This document shows, piece after piece, positions 31,011 to 39,950 of a DNA stretch of 64,000 nucleotides. The first letter of the stretch is position 1. Each line of letters starts with the position of its first letter. A model generated the notes under the pieces. It had not been told where the DNA came from. It made no database searches and saw nothing but the letters and a program-made list of their open reading frames with translations. The position numbers and the translations under genes are program-made. This stretch comes from Sphingomonas sp. 67-36 (GTDB lineage: Bacteria > Pseudomonadota > Alphaproteobacteria > Sphingomonadales > Sphingomonadaceae): the NCBI GenBank assembly GCA_001897375.1, contig MKSU01000016.1, positions 62,001 through 126,000 of the forward strand, written 5' to 3'.

Positions 31011-31633
31011 GGCAGCAGGTCGGCCAGCCCCTCGAGCAGCGCGGCCGTCACCACCTCCGGCGGGCGGGTGGCGTCGATGCGGCGGAAACGATCCGGTTCG
31101 GCGGTGGCGAAGCGATCAAATGCGGCGGCGACCGCGATATGGAAATCGTCGCCGCGCATCGCGAAACGGTCGGCCCCCGCGCCGTCACGCCCGGCGGCGC
31201 GGCGCGCGCCTTCTTCGGGCGGCAGTTCCAGCACGAAGGTGCGATCGGGCAGCAGCCCGCGCGAGCCGAAGGCGTGGAGCGCCAGCACCGCCGCATCGTC
31301 GATCCCGCCGGCGATGCCCTGATAGGCGCGGCTCGAATCGAGATAGCGGTCGCAGATCACCCACACGCCCGCGCCGATCGCCGGGCGGATCGTCTTCTCG
31401 ACATGATCGGCGCGCGCGGCGGCGAACAGCAACGCCTCGGTATGCGGGCTCCAGCGTTGCACGTCACCCTGCATCAGCAATGCTCGGATCGCCTCCGCGC
31501 CCTCGCTGCCGCCCGGCTCGCGCGTCACCAGGGTGCGGATGCCGCGCGCCTCCAGCGCATCGGCCAGCGCGCGCGCCTGGGTGGACTTGCCGGCTCCCTC
31601 CCCGCCTTCGAGCGAGAGGAAGCGGCCGGTCAT
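31007..31633 (-). CDS. tmk: thymidylate kinase
   Basis: Phosphorylates dTMP to dTDP. The 208-residue protein opens with RFLSLEGGEGAGKSTQARALADAL (P-loop), has TREPGGSEGAEAIR (DR[E]-type substrate loop) and WVICDRYLDSSRAYQG, the DRY motif for the base and sugar. It has 4-bp overlaps with the D-Ala-D-Ala carboxypeptidase gene and with holB, so it is firmly within the operon. Confidence 0.96.
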   Translation of the reverse strand: MTGRFLSLEGGEGAGKSTQARALADALEARGIRTLVTREPGGSEGAEAIRALLMQGDVQRWSPHTEALLFAAARADHVEKTIRPAIGAGVWVICDRYLDSSRAYQGIAGGIDDAAVLALHAFGSRGLLPDRTFVLELPPEEGARRAAGRDGAGADRFAMRGDDFHIAVAAAFDRFATAEPDRFRRIDATRPPEVVTAALLEGLADLLP

Positions 31634-32805
31634 CCGAACAGGCCGGTCAGCCCGGCCCAGGCGCGGCCAAAGAAGCCCGCCGCGCCGACATCCTTGTCCG
31701 CGACCAGCGGCAACGTCTGCTCCGGCAAGCCCGGCGAGGTGACGACGAGGTCCGCGACGTGATCCCCCGCCTTGATCGGCGCCTTGATCGGCCCCTGATA
31801 GACGACCTTGGCGCTCAGCACCGGCACCGCGCCGGCCGGCAGCGCGACCTTCAGGTCACGCGGGGCGACGAGGCCGACCTTCGAGGAACTGCCCATCTGC
31901 ACGTCGGCGTCGGCGACCTTGCGGCCTTCCTTGACCACCGGCTTCGCCTGCCACGCACGGAAGCCCCAATCCATGAAGCGCACCGATTCGCTGATGCGCT
32001 GGTTGAAGCTGGTAAGCCCGGCGAGCACCATCACCAGCCGCCGCCCATTCTGCTCCGCCGAACCAGTGAAGCCATATCCCGCCTCCTCGGTGTGGCCGGT
32101 CTTGAGGCCGTCCGCCCCGGCCACGCGGCCGAGCAGCGGATCGCGGTTCGCCTGCGTGATCGCGGAACCCGATCCCATGGTCTTGCCCCACGTGAAATCG
32201 GGCCGGGAATAGAATTGCTTGTAGAGCTTCGGATGGTCGGTGATCGTCGCGGCGGCGAGCTTCGCGAGATCGCGCGCAGTGACATAGGTGACGCCGTTGT
32301 CCGGCCAGCCGTTCGACGTGCCGAAATGGCTGTTGGTCAGGCCGAGTCGCTTGGCCGCCTCGTTCATCCGCTGGACGAAGGCGTCCTCCGTGCCCGAAAT
32401 GCCCTCCGCCAGCACGACGCAGGCATCGTTGCCGGAAAGTGTGACGATGCCGTAGAGCAGGTTGGCGACCGACACCTTCTCACCGGGCGAGAGGAACATG
32501 GTCGAGCCAGCGGCCGGGCCGTGCCACTTCTTCCACGTCTCGGGGCGAACCTCGAACTCCTGATCGAGCTTCAGTTCGCCGCGCCTGACGAGATCGAAGG
32601 CGACATAAACCGTCATCATCTTCGCCAACGACGCCGGGGGCATCCGCCGGTCGGCATCCTTCTCATACAGCACCGCGCCGGAAGACAGATCCTCCATGAA
32701 CGCCACCGGCGCCGGCGTCTCGAACTGCGGCGCGGAGGCGACCGAAGGATAGGCGATCGACAGCGCGATGGCGGGAGCGGCGAGGATGTATGGAATCTTT
32801 GGCAT
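31630..32805 (-). CDS. dacC: D-alanyl-D-alanine carboxypeptidase (PBP5/6, S11 family)
   Basis: Periplasmic low-molecular-weight penicillin-binding protein that trims the terminal D-Ala from peptidoglycan stems. A signal peptide (LAAPAIALSIAYPSVASA) is followed by the three active-site boxes: SxxK in MPPASLAKMMTVYVAF, SxN in TLSGNDACVVLAEG, and KTG in GLKTGHTEEAGYGF. The C-terminal beta domain (PBP5_C) covers about residues 285-375. The symbol among dacA/dacC/dacF is a choice by similarity only. It is 9 bp downstream of the rlpA-like gene. Confidence 0.92.
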   Translation of the reverse strand: MPKIPYILAAPAIALSIAYPSVASAPQFETPAPVAFMEDLSSGAVLYEKDADRRMPPASLAKMMTVYVAFDLVRRGELKLDQEFEVRPETWKKWHGPAAGSTMFLSPGEKVSVANLLYGIVTLSGNDACVVLAEGISGTEDAFVQRMNEAAKRLGLTNSHFGTSNGWPDNGVTYVTARDLAKLAAATITDHPKLYKQFYSRPDFTWGKTMGSGSAITQANRDPLLGRVAGADGLKTGHTEEAGYGFTGSAEQNGRRLVMVLAGLTSFNQRISESVRFMDWGFRAWQAKPVVKEGRKVADADVQMGSSSKVGLVAPRDLKVALPAGAVPVLSAKVVYQGPIKAPIKAGDHVADLVVTSPGLPEQTLPLVADKDVGAAGFFGRAWAGLTGLFG

Positions 32806-32814
32806 GACCGATAC

Positions 32815-33528
32815 TCAGGGCTGAACGACAATCGAAGCATCGCCATAGCCGCGCCGGGCGGCGGCGTCACGCGCCCGCTGCGCGGCGTCGGTATCGTCGA
32901 AGGGACTGAGGTGAACGCGATAGCTCCGCCCATGCGCGTCGACGCTGCCCCGACGCCGGGACGCCAGTGCACGTGCGCTGGAATTATCCGGGAAAGCAGC
33001 CGCCTGCGCTACATATCTGCCATCTGGCTGAAGCGCCGCTCGCTGAGCGTGCGCTTTTATCGCTATGGTTGCGGGCAAGCGGCGGCGCAGACTGGTGAGC
33101 ACTTCCGGCGAGGCGGTGTCGCGCGACAGGATGGAGCGATCCGCCGGCGTGGCAACCGCGCGCACCCGCACCGCAGCTCTGGAATTGCCGCCGGTGCCGA
33201 GCAGCGTCGCCGCGCCGCGCGACAGGTCGATCAACCGGTCGCGCTGGCTCGGCCCGCGATCGTTGACCAGCACCAGGATCGTTCGCCCGGTATCGAGCGC
33301 CGTCACCTCGACATAGGAGCCGAGCGGAAGCGTGCGATGCGCGGCGGTGATCGCCGAAGGTCGGAACGGCACGCCCGAAGCGGTGCGCGCGCCGGCCAGT
33401 TCCTCCCCGTACCAGGTGGCATAGCCGACCTCGTCGTAACCGGTGGCCAGGCGCGGCGCATCGCCGCCCGCATGGCAAACGGCCGCCAGCGGCAGCGCGA
33501 GCAGCCCGATACTAACGCTCAACCGCAT
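32815..33528 (-). CDS. rlpA: septal-ring RlpA-like protein with SPOR domain
   Basis: Double-psi beta-barrel protein of the RlpA family, which in some bacteria is a lytic transglycosylase acting on denuded glycans at the septum. A signal peptide (SIGLLALPLAAVCHAGG) precedes the barrel: GYATWYGEELAGARTASGVPF, AAHRTLPLGSYVEV and VNDRGPSQRDRLIDLSRGAA, with the catalytic Asp in NDRGP. The C-terminus is a SPOR-like repeat (RYVAQAAAFPD; YRVHLSPFDDTDAAQRARD). The ATG at 33528 starts the signal peptide and overlaps the mltB end by 17 bp; a frame from 33555 is possible. Confidence 0.88.
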   Translation of the reverse strand: MRLSVSIGLLALPLAAVCHAGGDAPRLATGYDEVGYATWYGEELAGARTASGVPFRPSAITAAHRTLPLGSYVEVTALDTGRTILVLVNDRGPSQRDRLIDLSRGAATLLGTGGNSRAAVRVRAVATPADRSILSRDTASPEVLTSLRRRLPATIAIKAHAQRAALQPDGRYVAQAAAFPDNSSARALASRRRGSVDAHGRSYRVHLSPFDDTDAAQRARDAAARRGYGDASIVVQP

Positions 33529-34546
33529 CGGCGAGCAGCCCGACCGAAAGCGCATAGAAATTCGAGCAATTGTAATCGAGGATCACGCGATAATTGCCGG
33601 TGAGCAGATAGGCTGTCTTGCCCGGTCCGTCCGGCTCCAGCAGCGTCGCGAGCACATCGTCCCCCGGCCATGGCTGCCCTTGCGGCACCAGACCGAGCGC
33701 GCGCCACTCCGCCATCGTTCGCCAGCCGCTGTGCCGCTCGAACACGCGCGGGCAGCGCGGCGAGACGAGGCGGTTGACCTGTCCGCTGCGGTCGTAACCC
33801 GCCGGTACGGTGACGGCGATGCCCCATGGCTGGCCGGGGCGCCAACCGGCGTTGACGAAATAATTGCCGATCGAGGCCAGCGTATCCGCCGCGCTGTTCC
33901 AGATGTCGATCCGCCCGTCCCCGTCGCCGTCGCGCGCCAGCCGGAGGTAGATCGACGGCAGGAATTGCGGATTGCCGGTTGCGCCGGCCCAGCTTCCCTT
34001 GAGCTGCTCGCGCGCGACCCCCCGGTCGAGCATCTTGAGCGCGGCGATGAACTCGCCCGCGAACAGGTCGCGCCGACGCCCCTCATAGGCCAGGGTCGCG
34101 AGGCTGCGGAGAAGATCGAAATTGCCGGTGTAGCTGCCGTAATTGGTCTCATGCCCCCAGATGGCGACCATGATCGATTCGGGCACACCCGTCTCGCGCT
34201 CCACCGCCGCGAGCCGTCCGCGATTGGCGAGATAGGCGGTGCGACCGCGCGAGATTCGCGCCGCGTCGACATGCTGCGCGCGATACGGCGCGAACATCGC
34301 GACCGGCGCATTGGGGCTGCCACCGGGCTGCTGCCGGTCAAGCTCGACCACGCGTGGGTTGAAGGTCAGCGTCGGCAGCACCGAATCGACCGTCGCTGGC
34401 CGAACACCGGCCGCCAGCGCCTGCCCGCGCAGTGTCGAAAGATACGTCTGGAATCCGGCCTCGTCCTGCGCCGCCACGGGTGCGGCGAGCATCACCCCGG
34501 CCAGCGCGGCGATCCCCAGGATGGTGCGGATAAGCGTCCCCCTCAT
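33512..34546 (-). CDS. MltB-type lytic murein transglycosylase
   Basis: Cleaves peptidoglycan glycan strands to anhydro-muropeptides in the periplasm. The signal peptide TLIRTILGIAALAGVMLAAP is followed by the SLT_2 domain: FQTYLSTLRGQALAAGV, and VPESIMVAIWGHETNYGSY containing the catalytic Glu. NPQFLPSIYLRLARDGDGDG (EF-hand-like acidic loop) follows, then SIGNYFVNAGW. The ATG at 34546 begins the signal peptide, but its GGGGAG is too close (1 nt), so the ATG at 34555 remains possible. It is the first gene of the long minus-strand operon and lies about 100 bp from the tRNA on the other strand. Confidence 0.9.
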   Translation of the reverse strand: MRGTLIRTILGIAALAGVMLAAPVAAQDEAGFQTYLSTLRGQALAAGVRPATVDSVLPTLTFNPRVVELDRQQPGGSPNAPVAMFAPYRAQHVDAARISRGRTAYLANRGRLAAVERETGVPESIMVAIWGHETNYGSYTGNFDLLRSLATLAYEGRRRDLFAGEFIAALKMLDRGVAREQLKGSWAGATGNPQFLPSIYLRLARDGDGDGRIDIWNSAADTLASIGNYFVNAGWRPGQPWGIAVTVPAGYDRSGQVNRLVSPRCPRVFERHSGWRTMAEWRALGLVPQGQPWPGDDVLATLLEPDGPGKTAYLLTGNYRVILDYNCSNFYALSVGLLADAVER

Positions 34547-34647
34547 GCTCCCCATCTTGCACGGCGCGCCGGGATTGTGAAACAGCAAGTCATCGCCGGG
34601 CTTGCACATGCCGCCGCAGCACGCCACAGCGCGCGAGCCACACGCCC

Positions 34648-34737
<90 letters not shown>

Positions 34738-35916
34738 TCACCGCTTGCGCGATAACTCACGCATCGCGTCGTCCAGCCCTTCCAGCGTCAGGGGGAACAT
34801 GCGGTCGTTCATCAGTTCGCGGATGATCTTGGTCGATTGCGAATAACCCCATTGCGCCTGCGCCACGGGATTGAGCCACACCGCCGCCGGATAGGTGGTT
34901 GTCAGCCGGTGCATCCACACCGCGCCGGACTCTTCGTTGAAATGCTCGACCGAGCCGCCCGGATGGGTGATCTCATACGGGCTCATCGCCGCGTCGCCGA
35001 CGAATATGATCTTGTAATCGTGCGGGAATTTGTGGAGCACGTCCCATGTCGGCGTGCGTTCCGAGAAGCGGCGGCGATTGTCCTTCCACACGCCCTCATA
35101 GGGGCAGTTGTGGAAATAGAAGAATTCGAGGTTCTTGAACTCGCTGGTCGCGGCGGAGAACAGTTCCTCGCACAGCTTGATGAACGGGTCCATCGAGCCG
35201 CCGACGTCCAGGAACAGCAGCAATTTCACCGCATTGCGCCGCTCGGGGCGCATATGGACGTCGAGCCAGCCCTGCCGCGCGGTGCCGTCGATCGTCGCGT
35301 CGATGTCGAGTTCGTCGGCGGCACCTTCACGCGCGAACTTGCGCAGGCGGCGAAGCGCGATCTTGATGTTGCGCGTGCCCAGTTCGCGGGTGCTGTCGAG
35401 GTTCTTGAACTCGCGCTGGTCCCAAACCTTGAGCGCGCGCTTCTGCTTGCCCTCCCCGCCGATGCGGACGCCTTCGGGGTTATAGCCCGAATTGCCATAG
35501 GGCGAGGTGCCGCCGGTGCCGATCCACTTGTTGCCGCCCTCGTGGCGTTTCTGCTGCTCTTCCAGACGCTTCTTGAGCGTTTCCATGATCTCGTCCCAGG
35601 AGCCGAGCGACTTGATCGCCTCCATCTCCTCGGGCGTGAGATATTTCTCCGCGACCGCCTTCAGCCAGTCCGTGGGGATTTCCGCGCCGGTCTGCGCATA
35701 GCTGGTCTCGATCCCCTTGAAGACCTTGGAGAAGACCTGATCGAAACGGTCGAGCAGGCCCTCGTCCTTCACATACACCGCGCGGCTGAGGTAGTAGAAA
35801 TCCTCCGGCGTGCGCTCGATCACTTCCTTGTCGAGCGCCTCCAGCAGCAGGAGGTGTTCCTTCATGCTCGCCGGGATGCCGGCGCTGCGCAGTTCATCGA
35901 GGAAATTCAGGAACAC
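34738..35916 (-). CDS. VWA-domain protein (CoxE-like)
   Basis: 392 residues. The C-terminal von Willebrand A-like domain has the MIDAS motif in LLLFLDVGGSMDPFIKLCEE (D-x-G-x-S), with YFHNCPYEGVWKD and IIFVGDAAMSPYEI later. The N-terminal half is helical (LNFLDELRSAGIPASMKEHL) with a Gly/Asn-rich linker. CoxE-like VWA proteins work with MoxR AAA+ ATPases as metal-insertion or chaperone pairs, but no MoxR gene is adjacent here. The frame ends immediately at the tRNA-Ser gene. Specific client unknown. Confidence 0.88.
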   Translation of the reverse strand: MFLNFLDELRSAGIPASMKEHLLLLEALDKEVIERTPEDFYYLSRAVYVKDEGLLDRFDQVFSKVFKGIETSYAQTGAEIPTDWLKAVAEKYLTPEEMEAIKSLGSWDEIMETLKKRLEEQQKRHEGGNKWIGTGGTSPYGNSGYNPEGVRIGGEGKQKRALKVWDQREFKNLDSTRELGTRNIKIALRRLRKFAREGAADELDIDATIDGTARQGWLDVHMRPERRNAVKLLLFLDVGGSMDPFIKLCEELFSAATSEFKNLEFFYFHNCPYEGVWKDNRRRFSERTPTWDVLHKFPHDYKIIFVGDAAMSPYEITHPGGSVEHFNEESGAVWMHRLTTTYPAAVWLNPVAQAQWGYSQSTKIIRELMNDRMFPLTLEGLDDAMRELSRKR

Positions 35917-35948
35917 GCGGAGACTCCGGCAATAAGCAGAGCGGCATA

Positions 35949-37247
35949 TTAGCGCCGATCATAGGCCTTGGGCAAAACGCCTTCGGTCGGGGTCAGATAG
36001 CGATCGCGCAATTCGGTCTGGCGCGAGCGCATCGGCTGCGGCCGTCCGTCGATCCAGATCGCGACCGGCTGGGATTCGATCTCCAGCGGATCGCCGTCCC
36101 ACAGCACGACATCGGCGCGCCGCCCGGGCCTGAGCGAGCCGATTTCGCCCTCCAGCCCGAGCGCCGCGGCGGGGCCGGAAGTGATCGAGGCCAGCGCCTG
36201 CCCCCAATCCAGCCCGGTCGCGCCGGGAATGCGGGTGATCGCGACGAGATTGCCGGCATATTGGCGGATGTTGCGTTCGCCGCCCGACGCGCCGGCTGCG
36301 GAGAGCGCCACCTGCACCCCGGCGGCGCGCATCCGGCCGACGTTCGATTCGGTCGCGGCAACTGCCTCGAAGCTCTCCGGCAGGTCGGCGAGCGCGGCGG
36401 CGACCACCGGCACCTTCGCGGCGGCGATCTCGCGCGCGACCATCCAGCCCTCGCTCGCGCCGGTCAGCACCAGCCTGAGCTTCGGATAATCGCGGACCAG
36501 CCCCAGCACGGTGCGGATATCGCTGGCGCGCTCGACATGGACGACGAGCGGCATCTGCCCGTCGATCACCTTGAGCAACGCCTCCGCATCGCCGCGCTTG
36601 AGCAGCGAGGCGCGCTCGCGTCCGCCGAACGCGGCCGGATTGCGGCGATAATCCTGTGCCTGCGCCAGCGCGTCGCGGAACAGCGCATAGGCCGCCGGCC
36701 GGCTGCCGCCCGCCTCTCGCGCGCCATGCTCGCCCAACTCGACATATTGGAACGCGCGCGGCCGGGTGACGGCATCGGCATCATCGCCGAGGTCGATCAC
36801 CGCCCCCTGCCCGGCGAAGATCGAGCCGCCGGCGTCGGGCGCGACCAGCGCGCGGGTGATGCCGGCGAGCCGCTCGTTGCCGATCTTCACGCCGGCCGGA
36901 TTGATCGCGGTCGATACGTCGATCGCCGCAGCGAAGGGACTGCCGCGCGCCGCCGTGTCGTTGCTCTCCTCGATCCCGCCCGCGTCCTGCAAACCGAGAT
37001 CGGTGAAGCCGGCGATCAGGCCGGGCGAGACCCATTTGCCGCGCCCGTCGACCACCTCCGCGCCCGCCGGCACCGCGACATTGGCGCCGGCCGAAACGAT
37101 CCGCCCGTCGCGGAACACCACCGTGCCGTTGCGGATCGGGGCGCTGCCGTCACCCAGCGCGACGGTGGCGCCGGTGACGGCGACGGTCTGCGCGCCCGCC
37201 GGCAAGGCGATCAGCGCGGCGGCGGAAAGAAGGAGGACGCGGATCAT
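35949..37247 (-). CDS. degenerate amidohydrolase-family protein (probable pseudoenzyme)
   Basis: 432 residues with signal peptide (LLLSAAALIALPAGAQ) and the amidohydrolase composite sandwich (VAVTGATVALGDGSAPIRNG; GSLRPGRRADVVLWDGDP). The metal-site motifs are missing: the usual PGxID-H-x-H reads PGLIAGFTDLGLQD, the later His region reads LVLTGASEGWMVAREIA, and the catalytic Asp region reads VALSAAGASGG. The neighbouring paralogue (37244-38668) keeps all of these. The two genes overlap by 4 bp, so a heteromer of one active and one structural subunit is plausible. Periplasmic. Confidence 0.85.
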   Translation of the reverse strand: MIRVLLLSAAALIALPAGAQTVAVTGATVALGDGSAPIRNGTVVFRDGRIVSAGANVAVPAGAEVVDGRGKWVSPGLIAGFTDLGLQDAGGIEESNDTAARGSPFAAAIDVSTAINPAGVKIGNERLAGITRALVAPDAGGSIFAGQGAVIDLGDDADAVTRPRAFQYVELGEHGAREAGGSRPAAYALFRDALAQAQDYRRNPAAFGGRERASLLKRGDAEALLKVIDGQMPLVVHVERASDIRTVLGLVRDYPKLRLVLTGASEGWMVAREIAAAKVPVVAAALADLPESFEAVAATESNVGRMRAAGVQVALSAAGASGGERNIRQYAGNLVAITRIPGATGLDWGQALASITSGPAAALGLEGEIGSLRPGRRADVVLWDGDPLEIESQPVAIWIDGRPQPMRSRQTELRDRYLTPTEGVLPKAYDRR

Positions 37248-38668
37248 TTCACGTCTCCTTCGCCGGGCTGGCCAAGCTCGAAATCGCTCACCGGCCGCCG
37301 TTTCGGGTCATTGGCATCGTAGAGCAACGCCCCGTCCACCCACACCTTCTCCGGCCGGGTATAGACGCTGAACGGATTGCCGTTCCACAGCACCACATCG
37401 GCCATCTTGCCTGCCTTCAGGCTCCCGGTCCTGTCATCGATGCCGAGGGCCCTGGCCGGGTTGAGCGACAGCCACTTCCACGCCACCGCATCGGGGATGT
37501 CCACTCCCGCGCGGCGGCCGGACGACAGCGCCTTCGCCACCTCCTGATTGAGCCGCTGGATACCGTTGGCATCGTCCGAATGGATCATCGCGCACACGCC
37601 GGCCTTTTCCAGCAGCGCGAGATTGGCGCCGATCCCGTCATAGCTTTCCATCTTGAAGCCATACCAGTCGGCCCAGACGGCGGCGCAGGTGCCGGTCGCC
37701 TTGAGCAGGTCGGCGATCTTGTAGGCCTCGACGGCATGATGGAAGGCGGTCACCTTGTAGCCGAACTCCTTCGCCATATCGAGGACGTTGGCCATCTCGT
37801 CCGCGCGATAGCAGTGGTTCTGCACGCGGATATCGCCGGCGAGGACGCCGCGCAGCGTGTCCATGCCGATGTCGCGCTCGGGCGGATCGCCGCCGTCGCG
37901 CTCATATTTGTCCCACTTGCGCTTATAGGCCTGCGCCTTCGCCCAGGTCGCGCGATCGACCGCGATATTGCCCATGCGGGTCGAAGGTTCGCGGCCCTTG
38001 GAGCCATAGACGCGCTTCGGATTCTCGCCGCACGCCATCTTGAGCCCATAGCCGGCGCCGGGGAACTTCATCCCCTGCACCGTGCGCGCATAGACGTTCT
38101 TCAGCACCACCGAGCGGCCGCCGAACAGATTGGCCGAGCCGGGCAGGATCTGGAGCGTCGTCACTCCGCCGTTGGCGAGCGCGCGGCCGAAGCCGGGATC
38201 CTGCGGCCACACGCTATGTTCCGCCCAGACATCGGCGGTGACGGGCGAGGTCGCTTCGTTGCCGTCGGAAAGCGCGCGGATGCCGGGGCTGGGATAGTCG
38301 CCCAAGTGGCTGTGGATGTCGATCACGCCGGGGGTGATCCACTTGCCCTGCCCGTCGATCACGCTGGCGCCCGCCGGCGCGTCGAGCGTCTGGCCGATCG
38401 CGACGATCTTGCCGTTCGCGAACAGCACCGCGCCATTGTCGATCCGTCCGCCCTCGCCGTCGAACACCGTGACGTTGCGCACCAGCGTCGGGACGCCGGG
38501 ATAGGCGTGATAGGTCGAGGGATACGGGTCGCGGGGATAAGGCGTGCCGGCCTTGGCGGGGGTGCTCGATGCAGTCTTCGGCCGCTCGCCGTCCGCGCCG
38601 CACGCCGCCAGGGACAATGCGGCCGCCGCCCCGGCAAGCAGGCGCAGGCTCCCGATATGCGACCTCAT
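37244..38668 (-). CDS. exported amidohydrolase (lipoprotein candidate)
   Basis: 474 residues, with a lipobox-like signal (LLAGAAAALSLAACGADG) suggesting lipid attachment at Cys23. The amidohydrolase barrel keeps its metal ligands: GVIDIHSHLGDYPSPG (HxH), VQNHCYRADE and TAFHHAVEAYKIADLL (His pairs), and CAMIHSDDANGIQRLNQE (Asp). The order TLVRNVTVFDGEGGRIDNGA and GSLKAGKMADVVLWNGNPF is typical of imidazolonepropionase-like or prolidase-like enzymes. The substrate is unknown. It is coupled by ATGA to the degenerate paralogue downstream. Confidence 0.88.
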   Translation of the reverse strand: MRSHIGSLRLLAGAAAALSLAACGADGERPKTASSTPAKAGTPYPRDPYPSTYHAYPGVPTLVRNVTVFDGEGGRIDNGAVLFANGKIVAIGQTLDAPAGASVIDGQGKWITPGVIDIHSHLGDYPSPGIRALSDGNEATSPVTADVWAEHSVWPQDPGFGRALANGGVTTLQILPGSANLFGGRSVVLKNVYARTVQGMKFPGAGYGLKMACGENPKRVYGSKGREPSTRMGNIAVDRATWAKAQAYKRKWDKYERDGGDPPERDIGMDTLRGVLAGDIRVQNHCYRADEMANVLDMAKEFGYKVTAFHHAVEAYKIADLLKATGTCAAVWADWYGFKMESYDGIGANLALLEKAGVCAMIHSDDANGIQRLNQEVAKALSSGRRAGVDIPDAVAWKWLSLNPARALGIDDRTGSLKAGKMADVVLWNGNPFSVYTRPEKVWVDGALLYDANDPKRRPVSDFELGQPGEGDVK

Positions 38669-38824
38669 TTCCGATGATCCCCTTTATCTTTCGTTATGGC
38701 GCGATCTGATGGGCCGGGCGGCTGGCAAAGACAAGGGCGGGCGAGCGTAACTTTTGTCATGTTGCGCTTGTCCGCCGCGCCCGCCCGTTATAGGCGTGGC
38801 GCAGATATCGAGGAGAGACGCATC

Positions 38825-39946
38825 GTGAGCACCCCGCCCCTTTCCGGCATCCGCGTGATCGAGTTCGCCGGAATCGGCCCTGGGCCGTTCGCGGGCATGA
38901 TGCTGGCAGATCACGGCGCGGAAGTGATCCGCATCGATCGTCCGGCGCGCGGCGACGGGCTGTCGATCGATACCAAGGACGCGCTGCTGCGCAGCCGAAA
39001 GTCGATCGGGCTGGACCTCAAGAACCCGAAGTCGATTGAGGCGGTGCGCCGCATCGTCAAATCGGCGGATGCGATCATCGAGGGCTTCCGTCCCGGCGTG
39101 ATGGAGCGGCTCGGGCTGGGGCCGGAGGTGCTGCTCGCCGACAATCCGAAGCTCGTCTATGGCCGCATGACCGGCTGGGGGCAGACCGGCCCGATGGCGT
39201 CGGAGCCGGGGCATGACATCAATTACATCGCGATCTCCGGCGTGCTCCACGCGCTCGGGCGCACGGGCGAGAAGCCGACGCCGCCGATCAACCTCGCCGG
39301 CGATTTCGGCGGCGGCGCCATGTTCCTGGTCTTCGGGATGCTCGCCGCCCTGCTCCACGCCCAGCGCACCGGCGAGGGTCAGGTGGTGGACGCGGCGATG
39401 ACCGACGGGTCGGCGGTGCTCATGTCGATGATGTGGTCGTTCCGCGCCATGGGGCGGTGGAGCGATGAGCGCGGCAGCAACCTGCTCGACACCGCCGCGC
39501 ATTTCTACGACACCTATGAGACGAAGGATGGCCGCTTCGTCTCGCTCGGCGCGATCGAGCCGCAATTCTATGCGGGGTTCCGCAATGTCATGGGCCTCTC
39601 CGACGAGAAATGGGCGGCGCAGATGGACGCGCGGCAATGGCCGGCGCTCAAGGCCGAGCTGACCGAACTGTTCAAGACAAGGACGAGCGACGAATGGGTC
39701 GCGGCGTTCAAGGGGCACGAGGTGTGCTTCGCCCCGGTGCTCGGCTTCGACGAGGCGTGGGACGATCCGCACAATCGCGCGCGCGGCACCTTCGTCGAGG
39801 CGGGTGGCGTGCGCCAGCCGGCCCCGGCACCGCGCTATTCGAAAAGCGGGACGGTCGCGCCGGTGATGGCTGGCGAGCGGCACGATGCCGAGGTGTTGCG
39901 CGAGCTTGGTTTCGATGACGCGGAGGTCGCCGCGCTCGGCCTCTGA
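38825..39946 (+). CDS. CaiB/BaiF CoA-transferase family, alpha-methylacyl-CoA racemase-like
   Basis: Type III CoA-transferase fold of 373 residues. It opens GIRVIEFAGIGPGPFAGMML with ADHGAEVIRIDRP, and has VYGRMTGWGQTGPMASEPGHDINYI (His/Asp region) and the racemase-type segment AHFYDTYETKDGRFVSLGAIEPQFY. The AMACR-like pattern suggests epimerisation of 2-methylacyl-CoA in branched-chain or sterol side-chain breakdown. The GTG at 38825 is chosen because GAGGAGAG lies about 8 nt upstream and the conserved domain starts there. It ends 4 bp before the convergent MFS gene. Confidence 0.9.
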   Translation: MSTPPLSGIRVIEFAGIGPGPFAGMMLADHGAEVIRIDRPARGDGLSIDTKDALLRSRKSIGLDLKNPKSIEAVRRIVKSADAIIEGFRPGVMERLGLGPEVLLADNPKLVYGRMTGWGQTGPMASEPGHDINYIAISGVLHALGRTGEKPTPPINLAGDFGGGAMFLVFGMLAALLHAQRTGEGQVVDAAMTDGSAVLMSMMWSFRAMGRWSDERGSNLLDTAAHFYDTYETKDGRFVSLGAIEPQFYAGFRNVMGLSDEKWAAQMDARQWPALKAELTELFKTRTSDEWVAAFKGHEVCFAPVLGFDEAWDDPHNRARGTFVEAGGVRQPAPAPRYSKSGTVAPVMAGERHDAEVLRELGFDDAEVAALGL

Positions 39947-39950
39947 GGGG

